Source of the DNA: JBHFEI01 sp041928815
GTDB lineage: Bacteria > Pseudomonadota > Alphaproteobacteria > Rhizobiales > Rhizobiaceae
DNA: 64,000 nt
Direction of reading: 5' to 3'
Assembly (NCBI RefSeq): GCF_041928815.1
Contig: NZ_JBHFEI010000002.1
Coordinates: 372,001 to 436,000, forward strand
In this document: positions 8,072 to 16,483 of the stretch, one piece after another
Position numbering within the stretch: position 1 is the stretch's first letter
Layout: each line of letters begins with the position of its first letter
Position numbers and translations under genes: made by a program
The notes under the pieces: generated by a model
What the model was told of the DNA's origin: nothing
Databases searched by the model: none
Seen by the model: only the letters and a program-made list of their open reading frames with translations

Positions 8072-9439
8072 ATGCTGGCCATGACGGCGGATTTTCTTTC
8101 CCAGCGGCATGTCATCGATCTTGGCAAGGCCTGGGCAGGCAACACCGTCAACTGCGTCCCTTACCGGTCCGGCCCGGTGCTGACCGAGGAGCAGGCGCGC
8201 TACGTTGCATTCTATGACGAAGCGGGGAACATCCGTATCCTGCGTCATGATCTCATCGACGACACCGAAGACAGCGTCGTCATTCCCAACACGCTGATGC
8301 CCTATGACGCGCACCAGTCGATCAGCATGGGGTTCGACGGCGCCGGCATCCTTCACCTCGCCTTCGGCGCGCATGCGACGACGCTTCTGGCGACGCGCTC
8401 GCGAACATCGGACCTGAAGGACGGTTTCGAGCCCGTCGGCGACTTCATGGCCCATGCCACCTATCCGATGTTCCTCCGCCTGCCGAAGGGCGACTTCCTG
8501 TTCCTCTACCGGGAAGGCCGGCACAATGTCGGGGAAATGCGGGTTGCGCACTACAATCCGGAAGCCGGCGAGTGGCGGGAGACGATGACGCCGGTGCTGA
8601 GCGGCAAGGAGGATCGCTGGACGAGCGGTCCTTATGTCAACACGCCCGTCGTCGACGAACAGGGGAACGTGCACCTGTTCGTGGTCTGGCGCCTGCATGT
8701 GACGTCCACCTCCGGCGGGGAGGTGATCAATTCGGGGCTTGATTATCTGCTGTCCACGGACGGCCTGCGCACGGTGCAGACGGGAGGCGGCATGGCGCTG
8801 TCGATGCCGGTGACCCGCAGCAATATCGAGCGGGTCGTGCCGGTGCCTCTGGGGTCGAGCCTCATGAACCAGGCCTCGGCCCAGGTGATGAGTGGTGACC
8901 GGCCGGCGGCCATGACCTATTGGGCGGAGCCCGGCGGCGTGCCGCAATACCGCCTCTGCTGGAGCGATGGGCACACCTGGCGCACGGCGGCGCTCAGCCG
9001 TTTCCTGACTGCCTTCCGTCTCGACGGCCAGGGAACGCTTCCCCTGCCGCACAGCCGCCCGGAATTCGTCGTGACCGACGACGACAACGTCATTGTCATC
9101 TACCGCAGCGTCGAAGAACAGAACCGGCTGATGGCGCGCTTGTTCTTCGCGCCGAACTACGACTACGCCTTCAGCCAGTCGCAGGTGCTGATCGACGAGG
9201 ATCTCGGCTTCTATGAGCCGGTCATCGACAGGAGCGGATGGAAGATGCGCGGAGAACTGTCGATCTACGTGCAGCATTGCCGGCAGGGCATGTCGCGCGA
9301 TGGCGAGCCCGACAGGCATGGCGCGCGGGCGCGCCTCGTTACCTGGACCTACCGCTCGAACCCGGCGGAGGTGCTGAACAAGGCCTTTCCCTCATTCTCG
9401 GCCTTCACGCGCTGGCCCTGGCCCCAGCTCTTCCGCTGA
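8072..9439 (+). CDS. BNR_4 repeat protein (possible PL24/PL25-like polysaccharide lyase)
   Basis: A 455-residue beta-propeller-type protein of the BNR_4 family (PF15892), which includes ulvan lyases of families PL24 and PL25. The family blocks appear in order: VIDLGKAWAGNTVNCVPY near the start, YDAHQSISMGFDGAGILHLA, ATYPMFLRLPKGDFLFLYRE, then GPYVNTPVVDEQGNVHLFVV. The start ATG at 8072 follows GGGAGG at 8 bases, and an ORF extension to 8012 lacks such a site. No clear signal peptide is visible, which is odd for a secreted lyase. It converges on the glycosyltransferase operon (9723-16222), so a role in cutting or sensing a self-made polysaccharide is possible. Function unproven. Confidence 0.75.
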   Translation: MLAMTADFLSQRHVIDLGKAWAGNTVNCVPYRSGPVLTEEQARYVAFYDEAGNIRILRHDLIDDTEDSVVIPNTLMPYDAHQSISMGFDGAGILHLAFGAHATTLLATRSRTSDLKDGFEPVGDFMAHATYPMFLRLPKGDFLFLYREGRHNVGEMRVAHYNPEAGEWRETMTPVLSGKEDRWTSGPYVNTPVVDEQGNVHLFVVWRLHVTSTSGGEVINSGLDYLLSTDGLRTVQTGGGMALSMPVTRSNIERVVPVPLGSSLMNQASAQVMSGDRPAAMTYWAEPGGVPQYRLCWSDGHTWRTAALSRFLTAFRLDGQGTLPLPHSRPEFVVTDDDNVIVIYRSVEEQNRLMARLFFAPNYDYAFSQSQVLIDEDLGFYEPVIDRSGWKMRGELSIYVQHCRQGMSRDGEPDRHGARARLVTWTYRSNPAEVLNKAFPSFSAFTRWPWPQLFR

Positions 9440-9592
9440 ACCGTTACACGGAGCCGTTGCTGCTGTCGCAGGCGGTCCCGGACAACACGGCGCGCGCGGC
9501 ATGGCATATGTGACGCAAGGGAGCGTTAAGATTTACCTTGCAAACCTCAGCAGCGGGGTCTCGCGAAGCATGCATGGAAACCCTCCCTGAAG

Positions 9593-9702
9593 CCTAAAGC
9601 GTGTCGCGATCTTTCAGATTTGCCCTTACGCTTTAGGTCTTTGCATTTTTACGCGTGTCTTTTCGCAAAACCTCTGCACACCTTTACGAGACACGCTTTA
9701 GG
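9593..9702. repeat. Palindromic intergenic repeat, family 1, copy 1
   Basis: A 110-base element bounded by inverted ends CCTAAAGCGTGTC (9593-) and GACACGCTTTAGG (-9702). A related copy lies in the opposite orientation at 24370-24468. The two share long blocks such as GCGATCTTTCA, ACGCTTT, GTCTTTTCGC and TGCACACCTTT. Size, palindromic ends and intergenic position resemble the RIME-type elements of rhizobia. It sits between the convergent BNR_4 and glycosyltransferase genes. Confidence 0.8.
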
Positions 9703-9722
9703 AGCGCATCCGAAAGGACGCG

Positions 9723-11207
9723 TCAGGCCGCAGCGCTGCCGCGGCCCTGCAGGAGTGCGAACTTCTCATGCTGCTCGACGAAGCTGCGGATCTCCTCGGC
9801 GCGATGGTCGAACGTGTGGTTGGCGAGCACGATGGCCCTGGCCTCCTCGGCCCGCCGCAGATAGGGCTCGGGATTCGACAGCGCGTCGGCGACGATCGCT
9901 TCCAGGTCATCGACGGTATGGGCCACCGAAATCGTGTCGCCGAAGACATCGGCGAGGCCGCCCACCGCGTCGGTGATGATCGGCGTGCCGACGCCGCTGC
10001 CGTCGAACAGGCGGTTGGACGGGAAGCCGCTGTCGCGCATCGTATCCCAGTGATCGTTGAGCAGGATCAGGTGAGAGGCATAGTGCCGCGCCAGTTCGGC
10101 GTTCGGAATGTTCTCCGCCCGCACCATCTCGCCCGGAAGGATGCCGTCCCATCCGCCGCCGTAAAGCGCGAGGGGCAGCTTCCGCTCGATGCACCAGCGC
10201 ACCATCGTCCGGTATTCCCGGCGCGAGTTGCCGACGAAGAGGCAGTCCCTGTCGCGCTGGATGTCGTCGAAGGGATGAAAGAAACGATGGTCCGTCGCCT
10301 GGTGCAGCACGCCGACCGAGGGCAGGCCCTGCAGCCGCAGCGTGCGCGCATAGACGTCCGATGCCACGTAGACGTGGTCGTAGCCGTCCATCTCGCCGTC
10401 GACGACCCGGTCGGGATGGCTGATCAGCCACATGAGGTTGATCTTCGACGGATCGGTCTGGTAGGGCTGGCGCCCGCGCAGCGCGATGACGACATCGGCA
10501 TCCCGTGTCGGATCGTACCATGTGTCATGCGTGTCGACGCTCGCCGCGACGCCGATCTTCTCGAAGGAGGCGCGCAGCGAATTGGCGAAATGATAGTCGC
10601 CCCATTCGTGGGCGACCCTGAGGTTGGGCGTCGAGATCTTGATGGCGACCGTCATCGGCCTCGCGACGCGCCGCAGCGAGGGCCTGACGACCCGTCCGGT
10701 GGTTCCGGTGCCGAAGGTGCCGTCATGCAGCAGGAAGTCCGAACCGGCGATGCCGACCTGCACCACGCGGCCGGGGCCGCTGACGACATCGGCGGGCAGC
10801 ACCAGCAGGAACTGCCCGCCCTTCTCCGCCCGGGCGGTGGCGAAGGCGAGCACCTCGGAGCCGGAATAGGCGACGACCGTCACGTCGCGGCCCGGATTGT
10901 AACGGTCCTGCGCGTAGCCCGAGACGAAACGGTCCCTGACGCGGCGGACGGCGCCCTGCCATCCGCCGATGCGGATCGTCACCGGACTGCCGACGACCGC
11001 CGTGCCTCCGTCGCTGTCGACCAGTTCGACGGTGAATGTCCCTTCGAGGGGCGGCTGGACGAAACAGATGCTTGGAAGACCAGAGGCACCGATGGCGCCG
11101 ACCGGGGTCCCGTCGGTGATCACGTCCAGACGGGACGCGGCACCCGGATGGGCGAGGACCACGCCCCCGTTGACGACCGGCACAAGGTGGGACGCATTAC
11201 GCCACAT
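9723..11207 (-). CDS. CgeB-like glycosyltransferase with N-terminal beta domain
   Basis: A 494-residue protein. The first 190 residues look like a beta-sandwich module of the type also seen in the neighbouring giant glycosyltransferase. Residues about 190-485 form a GT-B-like glycosyltransferase of the CgeB/YkvP kind, with NLMWLISHPDRV, DCLFVGNSRREYR, and the late block LFDGSGVGTPIITDAVGGL, which resembles the nucleotide-sugar-binding region of group 1 enzymes. The start ATG at 11207 lies inside the 3' end of the upstream gene (11-base overlap), so translation is coupled. It is the last gene of a ugd-GT2-GT operon. It probably adds a sugar to a surface polysaccharide; donor and acceptor are unknown. 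Confidence 0.8.
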   Translation of the reverse strand: MWRNASHLVPVVNGGVVLAHPGAASRLDVITDGTPVGAIGASGLPSICFVQPPLEGTFTVELVDSDGGTAVVGSPVTIRIGGWQGAVRRVRDRFVSGYAQDRYNPGRDVTVVAYSGSEVLAFATARAEKGGQFLLVLPADVVSGPGRVVQVGIAGSDFLLHDGTFGTGTTGRVVRPSLRRVARPMTVAIKISTPNLRVAHEWGDYHFANSLRASFEKIGVAASVDTHDTWYDPTRDADVVIALRGRQPYQTDPSKINLMWLISHPDRVVDGEMDGYDHVYVASDVYARTLRLQGLPSVGVLHQATDHRFFHPFDDIQRDRDCLFVGNSRREYRTMVRWCIERKLPLALYGGGWDGILPGEMVRAENIPNAELARHYASHLILLNDHWDTMRDSGFPSNRLFDGSGVGTPIITDAVGGLADVFGDTISVAHTVDDLEAIVADALSNPEPYLRRAEEARAIVLANHTFDHRAEEIRSFVEQHEKFALLQGRGSAAA

Positions 11208-14200
11208 GGCTGACCTCCAGTTTCATATTGCCGTAGGCGGCCTGATGGATGAAGAAGGCGATCCTTTCCTGGGCCAGTTCGGGATGCATCTGGATGCGAT
11301 AGCACTTCGCCGAACGCTCCCTGAACGTCGCGACGTTGGCGGCCGCGTTCCGGAGCTTCGGCAGTTTGTCGAGGATCCATTCGTAGGTCGCAACGTCGAT
11401 GCGATAGGCGGCACCCGCCTCGACGAGCTGCCGGCCGAAACCCTCAGGCCGAAGCAGGGCGGTCGTCCCGCCCGCCAGCTTGTCGATCACCAGGCAATAG
11501 GCGGCGAGCGACAACTCGTGCAGTGGACGGGCGGCGATGACGAACTGGGACCCGGTCCGGGCCGCGTTCAACGCATCCCTCGGCGCGACGGACGACCACT
11601 CCGCCATGCCGTCCTGGATCGTCGCCCAACGGCCGCCGAAGGGATCCGCCGGCGCCACATAAAGCCTGTAGGGCTTGCCGGCCGTCAGCCGCGCGAGCTG
11701 GGCCATGTCGGCCTGCGTGTTCGTGAAGGGGAACACCGTCGCGCCGAAGGCGGTTTCGGCGCCGCCCGAAAGCGGCTCCGTCATCGCCGTCACCGGCAGC
11801 GCGCCGATGAAGAAGGACAGGCGCGCGTCGGCAACGCTTTCGAGCGCGATGCCCTCGGGTTTCAGCCGGGCCGTGAAGGCGGGGATCGCCGAGCCCGCGA
11901 CGAGGCGTTCCATCGAGAAGGCAGCGATGCCGAAGCCGATGGTGGCGACGGCCACCGGCAGGTTGGCCAGAAGCGAGGTCATCAGCCAGGGACGCTCGAA
12001 CCGGGCGCGCGGGACCCTCAGGAGCAGCGGTTCCCACGCCGGATCGACCGCGACATCGTCCGGGCAGACGATCACGCCGTCGGCGACCTCACGGGCCAGT
12101 TCGGCGAAGCTCACCGCGGTCGCGATATTGCCGGCGCCATCGGCGAGGAGCGTGATCCGCGGCCGGTCCGGCCAATCGATCCGCAGTTTCACATGCCCCT
12201 GGTTCAACCGGAGATCCGTCTTGTCGGCGACCGTGCTCTTGACGTTCTGGTCGAGGAAGAGATGCGTCACCTGGCCCCAGGCAACATTGCGCCGGTAGTA
12301 GACGAGGCAGAACGGCACGAAGATCGGGTTGAACACGGAGGTGAACTGCAGCGCCAGATCCCAGTCCTGTAGCCTGATCAGCGTCTCGTCGAAGCCACCG
12401 ATCCATTCGTAGAGATGACGGTGATGAACGATCGTGTTGAGATCGATGAAGTTTCTGCTCGACAGCTGGATGGGGTTGAACGGCGGCAACGAAATATTCT
12501 GCAGCGTTACCCTGGCTCCGACGATCTCCGTATCGAAATAGCCGGCATAGGCCATCGGCTGGCCGGGCCTGTCCAGCAGGTGACGCATCATCACGTCGAG
12601 GAACAGCGGATCCCAGAGATTGTCGGAATCGAGATAGGCGATATATTCCCCGCGCGCGAACCGGAGCCCCTTGTTGCGGGTGCCCGCTCCGTTGCTCTTC
12701 TCGAACTGCATGTAGCGGATGCGCGGATCTTTAAACTGCGCCACGACCATCGGCGTCTTGTCGTCGCTCGCATCGTCGGCGATGATCAGTTCCCAGTTCT
12801 GGTAGGTCTGGTCGAGTGCGCTCTGGATCGCCTCGCCGATCGTGTAGGCACGGTTGTAGGTCGGCATGATGATGCTGACGAGCGGCGCGCGCGTCAGCAC
12901 CGTGTTGCCGATGAAGCGGCGCACCGCGGCTTCCTGCTCGATCAGGCCGCCGACGACGTTTGCCGGCATGGAGAGGCGTTCCATCCAGGCGGCATAGATA
13001 TGGTCGGCCGCGCCGCGCTGGCGCAGCGGTGGCGGCAGGATGGCGGGAGGCGGCAGGACCTGCGTATCCTCCGCGCGATCCGTCACGGCCTCCTCGAAAG
13101 CGGATCCCTGTGCGTGCAGCAGCGGATTGCGGCCTTCGGCCTCCGGATGCTCGGAGAGATAGGCCGCGGCATCGAAGCCCTCGAGCGGATCGAGCGCGGC
13201 TCCCTTGCCGAGATGCAGGTAGAACGCGAAGGCACTCGCCAGCGTCCCCGCTTCGACGGCATCGTTGACCAGCGGCAGGGTGCGGCGGACAAAGGCCTCG
13301 TCGAAGAACGGGCTCGGGGAGTGGCCGGCGCGGGATCCGACGGCGACGAAATGGGCGAGAGCATCGGCGTGACCGCCGGCGGCAACCTCTTTCGCGGCAT
13401 CCGGGTAGGCGGTGAGATACCAGGACGCGTCGAAATCCTCGCCCGGTTCCGCCGCGAAGGCGGAAAAGCGCTCGGAAACCGCGCGGGAAAGCGCGGGATC
13501 GGCAAGGGCGGCGGCGGTCAGTTCGTTCCGGAGATCGGTCCGCGCCGAACTCGGGGCGAATTCGTCCTCGAGCGTCCAGGACGCCAGGATCTCGCCGCTC
13601 TCGGCGTCCCGGATCGTCAGCGATTCTGCCGCGGGGGGAAGGACGAAGGAGAAGAGGCCGCCTTTGCGCGTTTCGCCTTCCGGCAGGGCCGCCGCCCGCT
13701 TCTGGTCCGCCGTCAGCCGGGCGAAGGTCGTTCCGTTGATGTCGACGACGACGCTGATCTCGCGCGACGGATCGCGCGGGTCGGTTGCAAGTGCCGTGAT
13801 CCTGCGGCCGCTCACCGTCAAAAGCTCGACGCTCGTTCCGGGAGAGGTCAGGCGGAAGGCGATCGGATTGCCGTCGAGCAGGCGGTCGACGCTGCCGAAG
13901 CGCACCACCGCCGTGTGCCAGCGGCCGTCGAGCATGTCGGCGGGGATCGGCAGACGGAAACCGAGCTTGTCCGTCGGCGCGAAGCCTGGAACCGGAAGTC
14001 CCGTCTCGACCTCGAAGCTGCGACCGTCGTCGAAGTCGACGCGCACGGAAGAGCAGTTGCGCGCCCATCCCCGGATCGCCGCCGCGTTCCGGTCGAGGAA
14101 GGCGACGCCCTCCAGGGCGATCTTGACCTTGAACGACCCGCCGAGGATCACCTGGCCGGTGCGCACCGAGACGATCTCGACGGCGTGCTCATCGCCGTTG

Positions 14201-14973
14201 AAGCACAGGTCGGGAAGAGGATCCGAAAAACCGTTGCTGCCGGTGCCGATGCCGGCGAGCGCCACATCCGGCCGCGACTTGTCGGCGACGATCAAAAGGC
14301 GCGGGACGCCGTCGACGAGGACATGCAGCTCGGCGGGGTCGAAGGGCGTCAGCGGATCGAAGGCCCAGCCCAGGACCTGCCGGTCCTGGACGATGTCCAT
14401 CTGGCCCATGATCGGATGCGCGTGTTCGACAGTGACCGGCACGGTATCGGCCGTCGAGACCAGCACCTCGGCCGGCGTCGACCCCGTCGGATCGGTCGCC
14501 GGCGTGATGGCTGGCTCCTCTTCCTCGGTGTCGTCGACCGGCAGGCCCTGCTCGAATTCCGCCTGGCTTTCTTCCGTCACGCCGTCCTCGTCGGACAATG
14601 CGGGCCCGAGATCGGCAGCCACGGCCGCCGCTTCGGCATCCGCCGCCTCGATCTGCTCCTGAAACGTCACGCGCACCACTTCTTCCCCGTTTCCGATTGC
14701 CACGATGGACAATTCATGTTCCCGCCCGTCCAGGACAGCCGCTGGCAATGCGATTTCGAAGCCGTGCGGGCGCTCGATGCCGCTTTCATCGACCGCCCGT
14801 GGCAGATCGGCGCGAAAGGTCGCCACGCTCGTTCCGTCACACAGCAGTTCCAGCGAAAGGCTGTCGTCCCTGTCGGCGCGGTTCAGCGCCCAGCCGGTCA
14901 ACACGCCTCCGATGACGCCGTCCGCATGCCCCTCCATGTCGAACTGCGTGTGCGGACCGCTGATTTTCGTCAT
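11197..14973 (-). CDS. Giant multidomain glycosyltransferase (GT2 core)
   Basis: A 1258-residue protein. The N-terminus has three related beta modules (about residues 15-95, 188-275, 288-375), each containing a GWA-type motif (GWALNR, GWAFDP, GWARNC). Residues about 515-620 hold two FDxxWYLxxYPD-like units (FDASWYLTAYPD, FDAAAYLSEHPE). A family 2 glycosyltransferase follows at about 694-900, with VSIIMPTYNRAYTIGEAI, IIADDASDD and the metal-binding YLDSDN. The C-terminal 350 residues may be a degenerate second transferase. ATG 14973 was chosen because the extension to 15162 runs back into ugd. It overlaps the next gene and probably acts on a nucleotide sugar supplied through Ugd. Confidence 0.82.
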   Translation of the reverse strand: MTKISGPHTQFDMEGHADGVIGGVLTGWALNRADRDDSLSLELLCDGTSVATFRADLPRAVDESGIERPHGFEIALPAAVLDGREHELSIVAIGNGEEVVRVTFQEQIEAADAEAAAVAADLGPALSDEDGVTEESQAEFEQGLPVDDTEEEEPAITPATDPTGSTPAEVLVSTADTVPVTVEHAHPIMGQMDIVQDRQVLGWAFDPLTPFDPAELHVLVDGVPRLLIVADKSRPDVALAGIGTGSNGFSDPLPDLCFNGDEHAVEIVSVRTGQVILGGSFKVKIALEGVAFLDRNAAAIRGWARNCSSVRVDFDDGRSFEVETGLPVPGFAPTDKLGFRLPIPADMLDGRWHTAVVRFGSVDRLLDGNPIAFRLTSPGTSVELLTVSGRRITALATDPRDPSREISVVVDINGTTFARLTADQKRAAALPEGETRKGGLFSFVLPPAAESLTIRDAESGEILASWTLEDEFAPSSARTDLRNELTAAALADPALSRAVSERFSAFAAEPGEDFDASWYLTAYPDAAKEVAAGGHADALAHFVAVGSRAGHSPSPFFDEAFVRRTLPLVNDAVEAGTLASAFAFYLHLGKGAALDPLEGFDAAAYLSEHPEAEGRNPLLHAQGSAFEEAVTDRAEDTQVLPPPAILPPPLRQRGAADHIYAAWMERLSMPANVVGGLIEQEAAVRRFIGNTVLTRAPLVSIIMPTYNRAYTIGEAIQSALDQTYQNWELIIADDASDDKTPMVVAQFKDPRIRYMQFEKSNGAGTRNKGLRFARGEYIAYLDSDNLWDPLFLDVMMRHLLDRPGQPMAYAGYFDTEIVGARVTLQNISLPPFNPIQLSSRNFIDLNTIVHHRHLYEWIGGFDETLIRLQDWDLALQFTSVFNPIFVPFCLVYYRRNVAWGQVTHLFLDQNVKSTVADKTDLRLNQGHVKLRIDWPDRPRITLLADGAGNIATAVSFAELAREVADGVIVCPDDVAVDPAWEPLLLRVPRARFERPWLMTSLLANLPVAVATIGFGIAAFSMERLVAGSAIPAFTARLKPEGIALESVADARLSFFIGALPVTAMTEPLSGGAETAFGATVFPFTNTQADMAQLARLTAGKPYRLYVAPADPFGGRWATIQDGMAEWSSVAPRDALNAARTGSQFVIAARPLHELSLAAYCLVIDKLAGGTTALLRPEGFGRQLVEAGAAYRIDVATYEWILDKLPKLRNAAANVATFRERSAKCYRIQMHPELAQERIAFFIHQAAYGNMKLEVSHVA

Positions 14974-15055
14974 ACGTGTTTCCCGAATATGTCGCCCGGA
15001 GGTCTCCGGCGGATCCTGACGGCTTTTCGGCAAGGTCCTGCCGGCATTGCCGCGC

Positions 15056-16222
15056 TCAGTCGCTGCCGAAGAGATCGGCCGTGAAAACCTTGTCGCGGAT
15101 GTCGGCGATCTCGGCCGTTGCCCGGTTGGCGACGACGACGTCGCTTTCCTGCTTGAAGGCATCGAGATCGCGGACGACCCTTGACCGGAAGAACTCGGCC
15201 TCCGCCAGCGTCGGCTCGTAGACGATCGTCTCGATACCCTTCGCCTTGATCCGCTTCATGATGCCCTGGATCGACGAATCGCGGAAATTGTCCGAGCCCG
15301 CCTTCATCGTCAGGCGATAGATGCCGACGACACGGGGCCTGCGACGCAGGATGCTCTCGGCGATGAAATCCTTGCGGGTCGTGTTGGCGTCGACGATGGC
15401 GCGGATCAGGTTCTGCGGCACGTTGCTGTAGTTGGCGAGAAGCTGCCGCGTGTCCTTCGGCAGGCAGTAGCCGCCGTAGCCGAAGGACGGATTGTTGTAA
15501 TGGTTGCCGACGCGGGGATCCAGGCTGACGCCGTTGATGATCTCGCGCGTGTCGAGACCGTGCATCTGGGCATAGGTGTCGAGTTCGTTGAAATAGGCGA
15601 CGCGCATCGCGAGATAGGTATTGGCGAAGAGCTTGATCGCCTCGGCCTCGCTCGGCCCGGTGAAGAGAACGGGGATGTCCTGCTTGATCGCGCCCTCGCG
15701 GAGAAGCTCGGCGAAGACTTCCGCCCGTTCGGAGCGTTCGCCGACGACGATGCGCGAGGGGTGCAGGTTGTCGTGAAGCGCCTTGCCTTCGCGCAGGAAC
15801 TCCGGCGAGAAGATCAGGTTGGAGCAGCCGAGCGCGGCGCTGGTCGCAGCCGTGTAGCCGACCGGCACGGTGGACTTGATCACCATCGTCGCGTGCGGAT
15901 TGATCTGCATGACGTCGCGGACCACGCTCTCGACCGAGCGCGTGTCGAAATAGTTGGCGTCGGGATCGTAGTTGGTCGGGGTGGCGATGATGACGAAATC
16001 CGCCCCGCCATAGGCGTCTTCCTTGTCGGTCGTCGCGCGAAAATCGAGATCCTCGCGCTTGAGGTAGGCCTCGACCTCGACGTCGACGATCGGCGACCGG
16101 CGTTCGTTGAGCAGCCGAACCTTTTCAGGAAGGATATCGTAGGCGACGACCGTGTTTTTCTGAGCAAGAAGGAGAGCGTTCGACAGTCCGACATAGCCGG
16201 TTCCGGCAATCGCAATTTTCAT
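15056..16222 (-). CDS. ugd: UDP-glucose 6-dehydrogenase, short enterobacterial type
   Basis: A 388-residue enzyme oxidising UDP-glucose to UDP-glucuronate with NAD. The Rossmann motif GTGYVGLS is at residues 8-15, and the catalytic cysteine is in GYGGYCLPKDT. SPEFLREGKAL and the C-terminal DLFGSD match what I recall of E. coli Ugd, which has the same length; the usual rhizobial RkpK type is longer (about 435-440). The ATG at 16222 places the glycine motif correctly; an ORF extension of 10 codons has no support. It is the first gene of the minus-strand polysaccharide operon, with a gap of 82 bases to the giant transferase. Horizontal origin is possible. Confidence 0.93.
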   Translation of the reverse strand: MKIAIAGTGYVGLSNALLLAQKNTVVAYDILPEKVRLLNERRSPIVDVEVEAYLKREDLDFRATTDKEDAYGGADFVIIATPTNYDPDANYFDTRSVESVVRDVMQINPHATMVIKSTVPVGYTAATSAALGCSNLIFSPEFLREGKALHDNLHPSRIVVGERSERAEVFAELLREGAIKQDIPVLFTGPSEAEAIKLFANTYLAMRVAYFNELDTYAQMHGLDTREIINGVSLDPRVGNHYNNPSFGYGGYCLPKDTRQLLANYSNVPQNLIRAIVDANTTRKDFIAESILRRRPRVVGIYRLTMKAGSDNFRDSSIQGIMKRIKAKGIETIVYEPTLAEAEFFRSRVVRDLDAFKQESDVVVANRATAEIADIRDKVFTADLFGSD

Positions 16223-16284
16223 ATTTCCAGGCCTTCTGTCTGCATATTCCACGCTGTTCCTGCTGCAGGGCGCATTGCCGCTCT

Positions 16285-16302
16285 ATGGAACGGGCGTTCC
16301 AT
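16285..16302. promoter_or_regulatory. Perfect palindrome upstream of ugd
   Basis: ATGGAACG-GG-CGTTCCAT has 8-base perfect arms around a 2-base centre, and lies 63 bases before the ugd start codon. Its size and position fit a homodimeric repressor or activator site controlling the ugd-glycosyltransferase operon. No regulator gene is adjacent. Confidence 0.5.
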
Positions 16303-16361
16303 GGCGCGCCAGCCGGGTTTTGATACGCCATTTGTCAGGGGGTGAAAAGAGCGGCAGTTCC

Positions 16362-16383
16362 AAAAAAGCCGCCCGGTCGGGCG
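16362..16383 (-). terminator. Intrinsic terminator after the ABC exporter gene
   Basis: On the minus strand the sequence forms a short GC stem (GCCCG/CGGGC) followed by GC and six T residues. It lies about 100 bases downstream of the exporter stop and separates that transcript from ugd. Confidence 0.6.
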
Positions 16384-16483
16384 TCGGCGCATCCGCGGCC
16401 GGGGGGAGAGGAAGGGTGACGTCTCGCAAACGAATGCTCATTTCAATCGGTTTATAGGCGTTTTCCCTACGCTTGCCGCATGG

